Positions 33,218-43,154 of a stretch of 64,000 nucleotides of DNA are shown here, piece after piece (the stretch's first letter is position 1; each line of letters begins with the position of its first letter). The translations under genes were made by a program, and so were the position numbers. The notes under the pieces are model-generated. The model was not told the origin of the DNA and did no database searches. It worked only from the letters and a program-made list of their open reading frames with translations. Source of the DNA: Tuctoria greenei (Eukaryota; Streptophyta; Magnoliopsida; Poales; Poaceae); the NCBI GenBank assembly GCA_036927565.1, contig JAYESD010000002.1, positions 226,321,605 to 226,385,604 of the forward strand, written 5' to 3'.

Positions 33218-34333
33218 ATTTTTTTTCTATTTCAGCATCAATTTATAACAAATTTACATTATTAGCTATTAAAAAAATTTATTTTGCCATTCTAACAGCC
33301 TTACCGTCCATGGTGTGAAGGAGTCGTCCACACCGTGGACGATTGGCCACGTGGCGGCCTCTCGGACGTCTCAAAATTTTTGAGTCATATTCACTTTTGT
33401 ACAACTATTTTAGAATATCTAGGGACATATTTTAGAAATATAACTATTGAACAAACTATTGTATGAAATGTGTACTACAATTCTTTCAATAAAAAAATTC
33501 TCAAAATATGTCTCTAGGTATTTTAGAATAACCATACAAAAGTGAATAAAACTCAAAAAGTTTGAGCTGCAGAGGCAAATTTGCTGAGTTAAGTCACTTT
33601 TGGACGGCTATTTTGGAATACCTAGAAACATCTTTAGCAAATGTTGCTATTTAAATAAATGTAGAACATAATGTTTGCTATATTTACTCCAATAACGAAA
33701 TTTACAAAATATGTATCTAAGTATTTTAAAATATCTGCTCAAAAGTGACTAAAACTCAGAAAATTTGGGCTGTCACTGGGACATCCAAATTTTCTGAGTT
33801 TTAATCACTCTTGATTGGCTATTTTAAAATACTTTGAGACATATCTTGTAAATATTATTATTAATATAAGTGTAGTACACATTGTGTTCTACATTTACTT
33901 AAATAACATCATTTTCAAAAAAGGTTTCCAGATATCTTAAAATAGCAGTCCAAAAGTGACTAAACTCGGCAAACTTCCTCTGCAGCTCAAATTTCTGGAG
34001 TTTTATTTACTTTTGTACAGATATTTTAAAATATCTAAAGACATATTTTGTGAGTTTTGTTATTGAAGAAATTGTAGTACACATTTCGTACTACAATTTC
34101 CTAAACAATTATATTTCCAAAATATGTCTCTAGATATTTTAAAATAGTCATCCAAAAGTGAAAATGACTAAGAAATTTTGAGACGTCTAAGAGGCCGCCA
34201 CGTGGCCAATCGTCCACAGTGTGGTCGACTCGTCCACACCATGGACGGTAAGGCTGTTAGAATGGAAAAATAAAAGTTTTGATAGCTAATAATATAAATT
34301 TGTTATAAATTAGTGCTAAAATAGAAAAAAATT
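33218..34333. mobile_element. MULE-type element with long terminal inverted repeats
   Basis: About 1116 bp. The left arm (about 33218-33440) and the right arm (about 34115-34333) are inverted copies at high identity, both including CCGTCCATGGTGTG and GGCCACGTGGCGGCCTC. Inner segments repeat AAATATGTCTCTA-like blocks in both directions. Direct repeat GTCAAATGGTG (11 bp) flanks it (33207-33217, 34334-34344). No transposase. The long TIR and 9-11 bp duplication favour Mutator-like origin. Confidence 0.8.
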
Positions 34334-34716
34334 GTCAAATGGTGATGCAGCTGTCGGGGCCGCCTATCGTGGCTCCTCCATCGAGGACTTGGTTTGCAGC
34401 GTAGCCCCTTCTTGGGCCTGCTCCTCTGCAGACTCATAAAGCAGAGGCGTCTGGATGTTGGCTTGCGGGCCGGGAGCACGAGTGGCATTCGTCCCACTCA
34501 GCCTCCTCACGACCTGGCGGGTCACGAGACTGAATCTTCACCATTGAACGTGTCAGGGGACGGCCACACGGTACTCCTCTGGTAACTTTCTGCTCCACGG
34601 AGGTTCGATGTCGTCCGTATTAGAAGAAATGTCTAGAACGTCACAAAGTGCAATGCACGGAACGCATGGATGCTGAAGCAAGGATCGCAACCGAAGGCTA
34701 GTTTGGATAGACTCGT
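34334..34716 (-). pseudogene. LINE ORF1, upstream part
   Basis: Minus-strand reading ESAEEQAQEGATLQTK continues into the block at 33217 once the MULE-type element is removed. No recognisable domain. The border to the copia LTR near 34717 is not sharp. Confidence 0.45.
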
Positions 34717-34927
34717 TGTTATCTTCTATTATCGTATGTAACCAGGACTCTAGTCTTGTTTAGATTTCTATAATTACCTGACCAGGTTGGCTTGAATTAT
34801 CATGCGACTGTAACATCCGGTCATAGAAACATGTACTTGTGTCTTCTATATAAACACGTAACCGGACGACCCTGGAGTTTGAGAGCGTCAGTTTCACCGC
34901 ATAGCTTCTCTCCTCTAAATTTTTTCA
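34717..34927 (+). repeat. 5' LTR of the small copia element (start uncertain)
   Basis: About 211 bp if it starts at TGTTATC. TATATAA is at 34856-34862. It ends in TTTTTCA, with the PBS (34929-34940) next to it. No partner LTR is in the window to fix the left end. Confidence 0.5.
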
Positions 34928-34940
34928 TAGTATCAGAGTG

Positions 34941-35838
34941 TGAAAAATCGATCTGGGATCATGGCACCTCGGCTTCATCAGTCTCCTCGGCCAATCCTCT
35001 TTCTAGGTTGTAGGTTACGGAGAAGCTGACGAAACAGAACCACACCGTGTGGGCTGCTCTGATCCTCACCGCTATCAGAGGCGCACCGCTAGAAGGTCAT
35101 ATCAATGGCAAGACCATGATACCTGATGCCGAAACTGAAGATGAAAACGAGAACAAGATATTGAATCCGGCCTACGAAGAATGGTACGCCAAGGATAAAC
35201 AAATTCTTAGCTTTATACTTACATCTCTGTCTTGAGATCTTATGGGACAGGTTGCGACGGCTAAAACAGCAGCTGAGACATGGAAATCAATTGATAACAT
35301 GTTTGCATCGCAAACACATGCACATGTTATCAACTTGCATCTTGCCCTGGCAACAGCTCGGAAAGGAAATCTCACAATTTCTGAGTATTTCAGCAAGATG
35401 CGTCCCCTTGGAGATAATATGGTGATTGCACAAAAGCCTATAGATGAGGAAGAGATGACAGCCTTTATACTCAACGGGCTGGATTTTGAATATAACCCGA
35501 TTGTTTCAGCATTAGTCACAAGGGAGAATCCAATATCTAGTGGCGAGCTCTACTCTCAGCTCTTGAGTTTCGAGGCAAGAGTAAATCTTCAACAAGGAGA
35601 CTCAATGTCATCGGCCAATGCAGCAAGCAGAGGCCTAAGGTCACATGGTCGTGGTGCATCAAATCACGATGGATGTGGGCGCAACACTAGGGGACGTGGT
35701 CGTGGTGGCCGCATTACCCCTGGAAATCAGAACCAGCGTGGAGACAAGGACGATCGTCCTGCCTGTCAAATATGCTTGAAGAAGGGACATGTAGCAATCA
35801 ACTGCTGGTACAGATTTGATGAAGCCTACGCCCCATAG
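34941..35838 (+). pseudogene. gag: Gag of the small copia element
   Basis: UBN2-type gag: KLTKQNHTVWAALILTAIRG, EWYAKDKQILSFI, then TGA 35233-35235, then TAAETWKSIDNMF, LHLALATARKGNLTIS, MRPLGDNM and FILNGLDFEYNPIV. A Gly/Arg-rich stretch is followed by a CCHC-like CQICLKKGHVAINC (about 35764-35805). Early stops sit near 35008 and the start codon is unclear. It ends at TAG 35836-35838. Confidence 0.85.
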
Positions 35839-37039
35839 AAGAAATCTTTGGGTGGCGCAAGTCAATCCTACGGGATTGACACAAACTGGTATGCTTACTC
35901 GGGGGCCACAGACCCCATAACTGGTGAGCTCGAGAAGATGGCTATCCGAGACAAGTACAAAGGTGGAGATCAAATCTATGCAGCTAATGGCACAAGTATG
36001 GAAATTAGCTACATTGGTCACTCCAATGTTTCAATTCATCTACGAGACTTACATCTAAATAAGATTCTTTATGTTCCTCAAACTAAAAAGAATATAGTCT
36101 CGGTCCATCGTTTAACTAAAGATAATTCTTCCTTCATTGAGTTTCATCCCTCTTATTTTTTGATTAAGGACCAAGCTACCAGGAGCACGATTCTTAGAGG
36201 GAGTTGTGTCAATGGCCTCTACCCGCTACCAGCCAAGACGTCAATAAAAAAATCCTTCTCAGTCATCAAGCCGTCATTCAAACGATGGCATAGCCGTTTG
36301 GGTCATCATTCATCTATCATTGTTTCGAGAGTAGTTAATAAAAATAGCTTGTTGTGCTCAGGTCAAGCTAGTAAAGATTCAGTGTGTGATGCGTGTCAGA
36401 TGGCTAAGAGCCATCAACTCCCTTATTCAGATTAAATTCATATTTCAAAATTCCCTTTAGAGCTTGTTCATTCGGATGTGTGGGGTCCGGCCCCAGATTC
36501 AGCCGGAAGGAAAAATTACTACATCAGCTTTATCAACGATTTTAGCAAGTTTAGTTGGATCTATTTGCTTAGATTCAGGTCTGAGGTATTTCAAAAATTT
36601 AGGAAATTTCAAAACCTTGTAGAATGTCGGTTTGATAGGAAAATGTTGACCATGCAAACCGACTGGAGAGGAGAATATCAGAAGTTAAACACCTTTTTTG
36701 ATCAAATTGGCATCACACACCAAGTCTCATGTCCTCATGCACATCAACAAAACGGTCTAGCAGAAAGGAAACACCGTCACATAGTTGAGGTTGGTCTGTC
36801 CTTGCTTGCTCAAGCATCTATGCAGTTCAAATTCTGGGATGAAGCATTTTTAGCCGCCACCTACCTCATAAACCGCACCCCTAGCAAAGTCATCAATTTT
36901 GATACTCCGTTAGAGCGACTATATCATCAAAAATCGGACTATACATCTCTTCGTGTCTTTGGCTGCTCATGTTGGCCTAATCTCCGTCCTTTCAACAAGC
37001 ACAAACTCAAGTTTAGATCAAAGAGGTGTGCATTCTCGG
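35839..37039 (+). pseudogene. pol: Protease and integrase of the small copia element
   Basis: The protease motif reads NWYAYSGATDP. The catalytic Asp (normally in A-D-S/T-G) is Tyr, codon 35896-35898, so the protease is dead. The pre-integrase RWHSRLGHHSS and CDACQMAKSHQLP follow, with TAA at 36433-36435. The integrase core keeps Asp in HSDVWGP and QTDWRGEY and Glu in NGLAERKHRH. It ends at VFGCSCWPNLRPFN and KRCAFS, where the Tat LTR starts. Confidence 0.88.
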
Positions 37040-38050
37040 TGTCAAAGTGTTAATGCGACACTTTCCCCGGATCTGCTAAGGAGCAGCCTACGGATGTTCT
37101 TGTTCGGCGGGGCTTAGGCCTCAATCAAGTGTACGAGCGCGTGAGAGAGTATGACATGGTGGTTTTTACGTGGTTCTGGCCGCAAGGAGCGTAACACCCT
37201 ACTCCACGTTGGATTGTATTGCTAGTGGGTGTGTATGAGTGTGTGTATCGGGGAGTTGGTCTTCGTCCTTTGTAATGGTGGCGGTCCGGGCCTTTTATAG
37301 CTAAGGTCGAACGTCTTACAAATGGGGTCCGGGGCCCGACAAGTGGTCCCGGGGCGATCTTATCCTAAAGATCTAAGACTTCTCGCATAAGCTTGCTCTC
37401 ACCATGGCCTTGTAGACTCGCCGTCTTGCTGCCTGAGCCGTCAGTAGCCCACGCGCCGTTGCTGATGATGGCAGAAGGTGTCCCGTCAGCCTGTCTTGTT
37501 GCCGCAAGCTACCCACTTGGCCGAGTGGGATAGGCCTGCAGTGGCTTCACTGTGATGCGATTGGTCATAGCGATCTCTGACCGTTGGCGTGCTCCACGTT
37601 GTGCGCCGAAGGTGGGTGCGCGTCTTCAATGCTTGACTTGGGCAGGGCACACCATCCCTTAACTCTCACATCTTACCGTCCAAGACAAGTTGCAGAACAC
37701 GTGGCAGTGTCAGGGCTAACCCCTACTGGCGAGGCCAGCCCCGGTCCTTCGTGACGTGTGGCAGCTCCGGGCCCTTTCCCGTGGGGGTGCTGATCCTGGC
37801 GCTCTGAACCACGTGGCTGCACTGGAGCTCTCCCCTAAAGTTGGGGGAGGTCCCATCCCTACACGTGGTGTCTCAGGAGCCCGTCTCTCTGGAGGGGCCG
37901 AGTCCCATCTTCAAGGCTCTCGTGGTTGTGTCGAAGCTCGATCTTTGAGGGAGACCGAGGTCTTGGCACCTTTGGAACACGTGAGCCATCATACGAGCCT
38001 CAGTGTCTTCATCCTATGTGCGAGGGTACTCAGTCTGCAGGGTACCGATA
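37040..38050 (-). repeat. 3' LTR of the minus-strand Tat element
   Basis: 1011 bp. Reverse complement starts TATCGGTACCCTGC (normal TG changed to TA), contains the block CGTGGAGTAGGGTGTTACGC shared with the G1 and solo LTRs and a TATAAAAG (reverse of 37293-37300 region), and ends in ACTTTGACA. The polypurine tract (reverse of 38051-38065) adjoins it. Confidence 0.85.
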
Positions 38051-38065
38051 GTGGCCCCTGGGTCC

Positions 38066-38585
38066 ATCTTGGGGCAAGATGAAGAGCCCAAAGGTGGAGC
38101 CCTTTCCATGTTTTTGTGCACTGTACTTTGAATTCTGTCTTGGACAACTGAAGCGGTGGGCTCTTTTGCCAACGTCGCCACGTACTCATCTTGTGGTGGG
38201 ACTATGGCGATGGGATCTTTGCTTGCTGTAGTATCTCGTCTTCTGCGACGTCTTTAACCGCGATGGTTCCCGGTGCAGCTATAGCACATTCGTTTGCTCT
38301 GCCTTTATGGGAGTCGCTTCAGTTATTTCTTCAGGTGGCCGACCACCTGGGCCAGTGCTTTTGATAGGGGGCATAGGGCCCATTGTCATGGGTCTTGTTC
38401 GTTAAGTGCTATGGGCTGATCCCTTGCACAAAGTACCCTGGCATGCGGGGGTGATCAAAAAGGAAACCTTTGTTAGAGGGAATGTTTCCTTCCTTACTCA
38501 CACCCCGCGACCTAAGTTTTTGCCTTCTTCCTTGAGCGCCCGAGCCTTCACCCCCTAGCCAAAGCTCTCACCTTCGCTTGCTCCA
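38066..38585. other. Region between Tat LTR and antisense ORF start
   Basis: 520 bp without a coding ORF. On the plus strand it is the upstream region of the ORF at 38586 and equivalent to 21066-21598 in G1. A pyrimidine-rich stretch precedes the ATG. Confidence 0.6.
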
Positions 38586-39079
38586 ATGGCTTCCCCACTG
38601 CCTCCTTCTCACCTCCAGTTGGCCGATGACCTCTTGTCGATGCGGCAACTGCTTGGTTGGTTGGTGGCAGAGTGTGCGTGGATGATTCGCTACGGATCTC
38701 CCACTCTCGAAGACCTACGCGAAGACGAGATTATCCTCTTTGCCGCCTACGTGTCTGCGGGCTTTGGGCTCCCGCCGTCGTGGTTCTTCCTTGCGGTGCT
38801 GGAGGAGTACGGGTTGCAGCTTCACCACCTTTCACCGAATTCCTTCGCTGTGATCGCTGTGTTCGTCTACTTTTGTGAGGCATTCGTGGGCTGCAAGCTA
38901 ACAGTGGAGATGTTCCAGTTCTTCTTAGTGATGAAGACTACTGGAAAGAGCGAGACGACTCAGGTGGGTGTGTACTACTTTCAGCACCGGGACAAGACCT
39001 CTCGACTCTACATCCTTTCGCTCAAAGGGGGCAAGTGGAAGACCTGGAGGGAAGATTGGGCGATTGTGCGGGTCGAGGC
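38586..39079 (+). pseudogene. Antisense ORF of the minus-strand Tat element, N-terminal domain
   Basis: ATG 38586 and about 165 codons without a stop. It matches the Transposase_28-type domain of the G1 antisense ORF: LPPSWFFLAVLEEYGLQLHHL, VFVYFCEAFVG, MFQFFLVMKTTG, VYYFQHRDK and WREDWAIVRVEA. It is cut at 39080 by the Sirevirus LTR (the last 29 codons of the computed frame are LTR). It is the best-kept antisense ORF start here and supports the ATG choice in G1. Confidence 0.85.
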
Positions 39080-40846
39080 TGTGAGACCTATGTATACTGA
39101 ATACATTGGCTATGGCGATAAAAGTTTTGGATACAACCAAAACACCTTCATAAAGGTCCGACTCTAGGTCCGAGCTCCAACAAGGTCCGACGATAGGTAC
39201 GACTTGTTTTGGGTAGCTCCAGCAAGGTCCGACATAAGGTCTGATTTGCTTTGGCTAGGTCTGACTTCTTTGTCTAGGTCCGACTAGCTTTGGTTAGCTC
39301 TGGCTCTAGGTTCGACTAGCTTTGGTAAGCTCCTGCGCTAGGTCTGACTAGCTTTGGTTAGCTCCGGCGCTAGGTCCTGCTAGCTTTGGTAAGTTCCGGC
39401 GCTAGATCCTGTTAGTTTTGTTAAGCTCTGGTTCAAGGTCCGATTAGCTTTGGCAAGGATCGGAGCTTGATTGCAATGGTTCTGCTTTTAACTTGCAATG
39501 TTTCGAGCTTGCTTTTTGGATCATGGAAAGTTTGCTTGGTATTCTTTTACTAAGTTTTTGGTGTGTTTTGGTGGTTATGGTTGATATCTTTTTGCTAAGG
39601 TTTGCAACATGCTTATGTGAAGTGCTCACGTAAGGTGTTGTGGTTTCGGAACAAACGAGAGTCAAGTCAAGGAATTTTGCTTGGAAGTATTGATTGTTTA
39701 TTCATGTGCAAGTGTTGCTTGAGTTCAAGACATGGCCTGTGACGGTATCTATTGAACTAGTATTAGGAAGAAGATGAGGTTCAACAACAAATTCAGGAGA
39801 AATTGTGGTTGAGTTGATCCGGAGGACGCGCAACATGTTTGAATCAAGAACAATGCATATAAAGGTATTGTGGACGTCGTTGGAAGATGTTTGAACGTGT
39901 GCAAGGAGTGCATGGACGTGGCTACATGGTTCCAAGACGTGATGAAGAGATGTGGACGTAAAGAATTGGTCGGAAAGGTCCAAATGACTACGTTATAGAC
40001 TCAAGCTGCGACTGTGTCGTGTTTGACTCAAATATGGAAAGTTTTGAGTTGGTTATGATAGGATTTCGTGTGGGTCACGCATTTGAGTTGTTCTAGGAAT
40101 GTGGGATACGTTCCTAAGGTGTTTGGAATTCTTAAGATTGCTTCTATCTGCATATAGAAGAGTCTTGAGCAGTTATGTAAGTTTCAATTTGTGAATTGAG
40201 TAGGATTAGAATCCTAGTTTGGTTTGGGTTGGCCTAAGGGCTGGTAATATAAGCAAGGGAGGCCAGAGCTCGTGGTGCACGACTTTGGGGCTGTTCCTCT
40301 TGTGTTTTGATCAATAAAATTCGTAGTTTGAAGGAACTTTTGTGCCTTGTTCGTCCGACTTGTTTTCTTTAAGTCTTTCTTGTCGAGTTTCTACACAGCA
40401 CTACCTTGCTTCGGTGGTATTATCATAACTCGAATTTTACAGATCTGATTAACGTGATTTTTTTTGTTGTATTCACAACTTGATTTTCTATCATCTGTGA
40501 AGATTTCACGGTCATTAGATTTGTGGTTTCTGATATTTGCGAGTTTCTTTGCAGTGTTCTAGAAATGTTTTTCTCGGGTAGAACAGATTGACCTTTGTTC
40601 GATCTTTTGATCGTAACTTGAGTTTCTCTCAACGGATTTTCGTTATTCTAGTTATGACATCTTCGTGACTTGATTCTCCACAATATATACTTGTTTAGTT
40701 ACAATTTATCACCTTTATATTAGTCGCACACACGATTTAGTTAACAAATCAATTTTCTGGCGAGGGGTTTTTTGTTGCTTCCGCTGAAAAGTTTTAATCT
40801 ACCATTCACCCCTCTGGTAGCTTTACAAGTGCCCTTCGATCCTACA
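39080..40846 (+). repeat. 5' LTR of Sirevirus S3
   Basis: 1767 bp, TGTGAGACC to CCTACA. It contains a 32-bp minisatellite in U3 (39282-39441), a TATA-like AATATAAG (40246-40253) and AATAAA (40313-40318). Confidence 0.93.
39282..39441 (+). repeat. 32-bp tandem repeat in the Sirevirus U3
   Basis: Five units of exactly 32 bp with consensus like GACTAGCTTTGGTTAGCTCC + GGCGCTAGGTCC. Further, more degenerate units extend on both sides. The LTRs at 45960 and 63425 have equivalent arrays (about 46213-46370 and 63660-63820) that differ in unit content. Confidence 0.85.
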
Positions 40847-40907
40847 ATTGGTATCAGAGACACGGTGCTCTAATATTTAATATTTGCACGTGTTTTGACT
40901 AATCGAT

Positions 40908-43154
40908 ATGGAAAAATACTCGACAAAACTTTGTATGTTTGTTGGCATTGATTTTTTAGTTTGGAAGGCACACATGGAAGCTTTTATCCAGGCGCAAGGC
41001 TTCGCAATATGGGAAAAGGTGTACAACCCTTACAACGTGCCACAGAACGATCAAGTCACGACTACGAATTTGAGAGATGTCAACAACAACAACAAAGCCT
41101 GGAACTTGATCATACAGGGACTAACTCAAAGCGACTTCGATCGTGTTGCACACCTCCGATCGGCGTACGATGTGGAGAGCACTCTGTGACTACCACTAAG
41201 GATCCAGCACAATTAAGGAGGTAAGACAAGATATGTTCAAAAAGTAATACATGTGTTTCTAGATGCAACTCGGTGAGTCTATTGACAATCTCTTTGCTCG
41301 CTTTAACAAAATTCTCAGCAACTTGTGTAGTGTCAACGTTAACTTTTCAGATGCTAAGAATGCTAGGCAATTACTAAGTGCATTAGACATGTCAATCTGA
41401 GAGATGAAAGTTACATCCTTTCGTGAATCTAGTGTTATGAGTACACTTACTTTAGATGTGCTATATTCCAAGTTGAAAACTCATGAAATTGTCATAATAT
41501 CACGTAAGAACCCCAAGAAGTCTCTTGCTTTTGTTTCTCAACGTGACATGCCTAGCTCCAGTCAATCTTCATCTTGTGGTGCACTTGCTTTGTTGTCCTC
41601 TCTAACCCTCGAACAGATTGAGGAGTTTCCATAGGAGGAGCTAGCACTTCTCTCTACTAGGTTCTCAAAAGCATTGTAAAATGTGAGAACTAGAAGGAGA
41701 GGAAGCTCCGGACCTCAACGATGTTTTGAATGTGGTAAGACAGGACACTTTCATACAGATTATCCTAACCTTTCAGGTCCTACTTCCCAGGAAGAAAAAC
41801 AATCAAGGACGAAGCACTCCTCAACAAACGATAAGAATAATAAGAAGGGCTTTAAGGTCGCCAACTGGTGAACAATTTTTCCGCACTCCAAGAACTTGGT
41901 GCAAGCGATGTAGACATTGGAGTGACAAAGATGAACATAATTTGGCAAACTTGTGCTTCATGGCGAGCAAGTCAAGATCAAGTATGGAGGACGCAGAACA
42001 CAATAGCATCAATGAAGAGGTATGTCCTACTTGCGAAGAAATGTGTGATCTTATTTCTCATGCCATTGTTATTGTTAAGAAAAAGGACAAAAAGCTTAGG
42101 GAAAATTCTGTTAAAATTGAGTCACTAGAATCTAAAATTAATCGTTTGAAATCCTTGATTCCTAGTGATGATTCTTGTTCCTCATGTGACTTAATATATG
42201 AACAATTGTCCTCCTAAGAAGTGCACATACCTCCACACTCGATAAACTTGAACTTGATATTGAAAAGAACAAAAAGCTTGCTGCACTTAATATTGGAAAC
42301 TTAAAAGATGCTTCTTGTTCTACAACTGATTTGCATTGTTCTAGTTGTGATGATCTTGATAAGAAATTGCAAGATGCTATGAATGAGATTTCTATTTTGA
42401 ACAATGCTTTACGTTCACATGAAGTTAAATATTGTTCTAATTGCAAATTTAAGGAAAAACTTCATGTGAAAACTGACTAGAATTGTCTAAGAAACTTGAT
42501 GACATGAATATGACACTAGTGCAGTTTTGTATTGGGAACAAAAATCTAAACTTGCTACTGAATTCATCCAAATCTTGCAATGATAAAACGGGTTTAGGTT
42601 TTGATTCTCATGCTCATGATAAAGCAAATCCACCTAAAATTGTAAAGTCATTAGGAAGTGGTTTGATTAAAACAATTCCTAAACCAAAAGAGGTGGTTTT
42701 TAAATCTGCAGGAGTGTTTTCAAGATCGGGTTCAAATAAACATACTGCATGCTCATATAGACATGAAAACAAAGTTAAATTTCATTGTACATATTGTTGT
42801 AGAGATGGTCATGTCATAGATTTTTGTTATAGACTAGCTAAACAACATAAAAAGGAAAGAATGCAAGCTAGATCTTATAACTCTCATGCAAAATTTGCTG
42901 CACATACTAAACCGAATGTCAGAAACATGCAACCTGCTGTTATGAGTCAAAAACATTCAAAGTTTACCTCTAGAGCTTCAGTTTTTGCCTCCGGACCTTC
43001 TGCCGTTACCTACGGACCTACTCATAAACCTGTTGTTTTATCTCAGCTTTTGCGTGTTTTTCCTACTGCACATCGTGTGACTCAGTACTGGATTCCTAAA
43101 TGCCTTTTGACTAACCCCAATATTGAGTCATCGACGTATTGTTCTTCTATGTAG
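40908..43154 (+). pseudogene. gag: Sirevirus S3 Gag
   Basis: ATG 40908 is kept (MEKYSTKLCMFVGIDFLVW), unlike S1 and S4. CCHC knuckles are CFECGKTGHFHTDY (second Cys lost) and CTYCCRDGHVIDFC (about 42786-42827). Stops at 41187-41189, 41398-41400, 41632-41634 and 42217-42219, and frame changes near 41180 and 41870. It ends at TAG 43152-43154, the position also used by S1 and S4. The Ser/Ala linker is shorter than in S1. Confidence 0.85.

Larger units (their letters stand above)
23371..34716 (-). mobile_element. Plant L1-type LINE with five insertions
   Basis: After removing five insertions about 3.8 kb remain. In order on the minus strand: ORF1 (34716 to 31246), endonuclease start (28917 to 28557), rest of the endonuclease and RT (25511 to 23371). 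The 3' part of RT, the 3' UTR and the poly(A) tail are missing because the copy ends at the copia LTR. Left and right pieces join exactly across the insertions in reading frame, which confirms one original element. The upper boundary at 34716 is approximate. Confidence 0.85.
34717..37039 (+). mobile_element. Ty1-copia element (small LTR), 3' part displaced
   Basis: 5' LTR, PBS-like AGTATCAGAGTG, gag, protease and integrase, cut at 37039 by a minus-strand Tat LTR. RT and RNase H should lie beyond the window edge. The start at 34717 (TGTTATC) is a best guess from the LTR end. Confidence 0.8.
37040..39079 (-). mobile_element. Tat-lineage gypsy element in minus orientation, 3' end portion
   Basis: Contains the 3' LTR (37040-38050), PPT and the start of the antisense ORF, all in reverse to the copia around it. 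It stops at Sirevirus S3 (39080). The remainder (pol, gag, 5' LTR) is expected right of the window. The possible left TSD is CTCGG (37035-37039). Confidence 0.85.
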
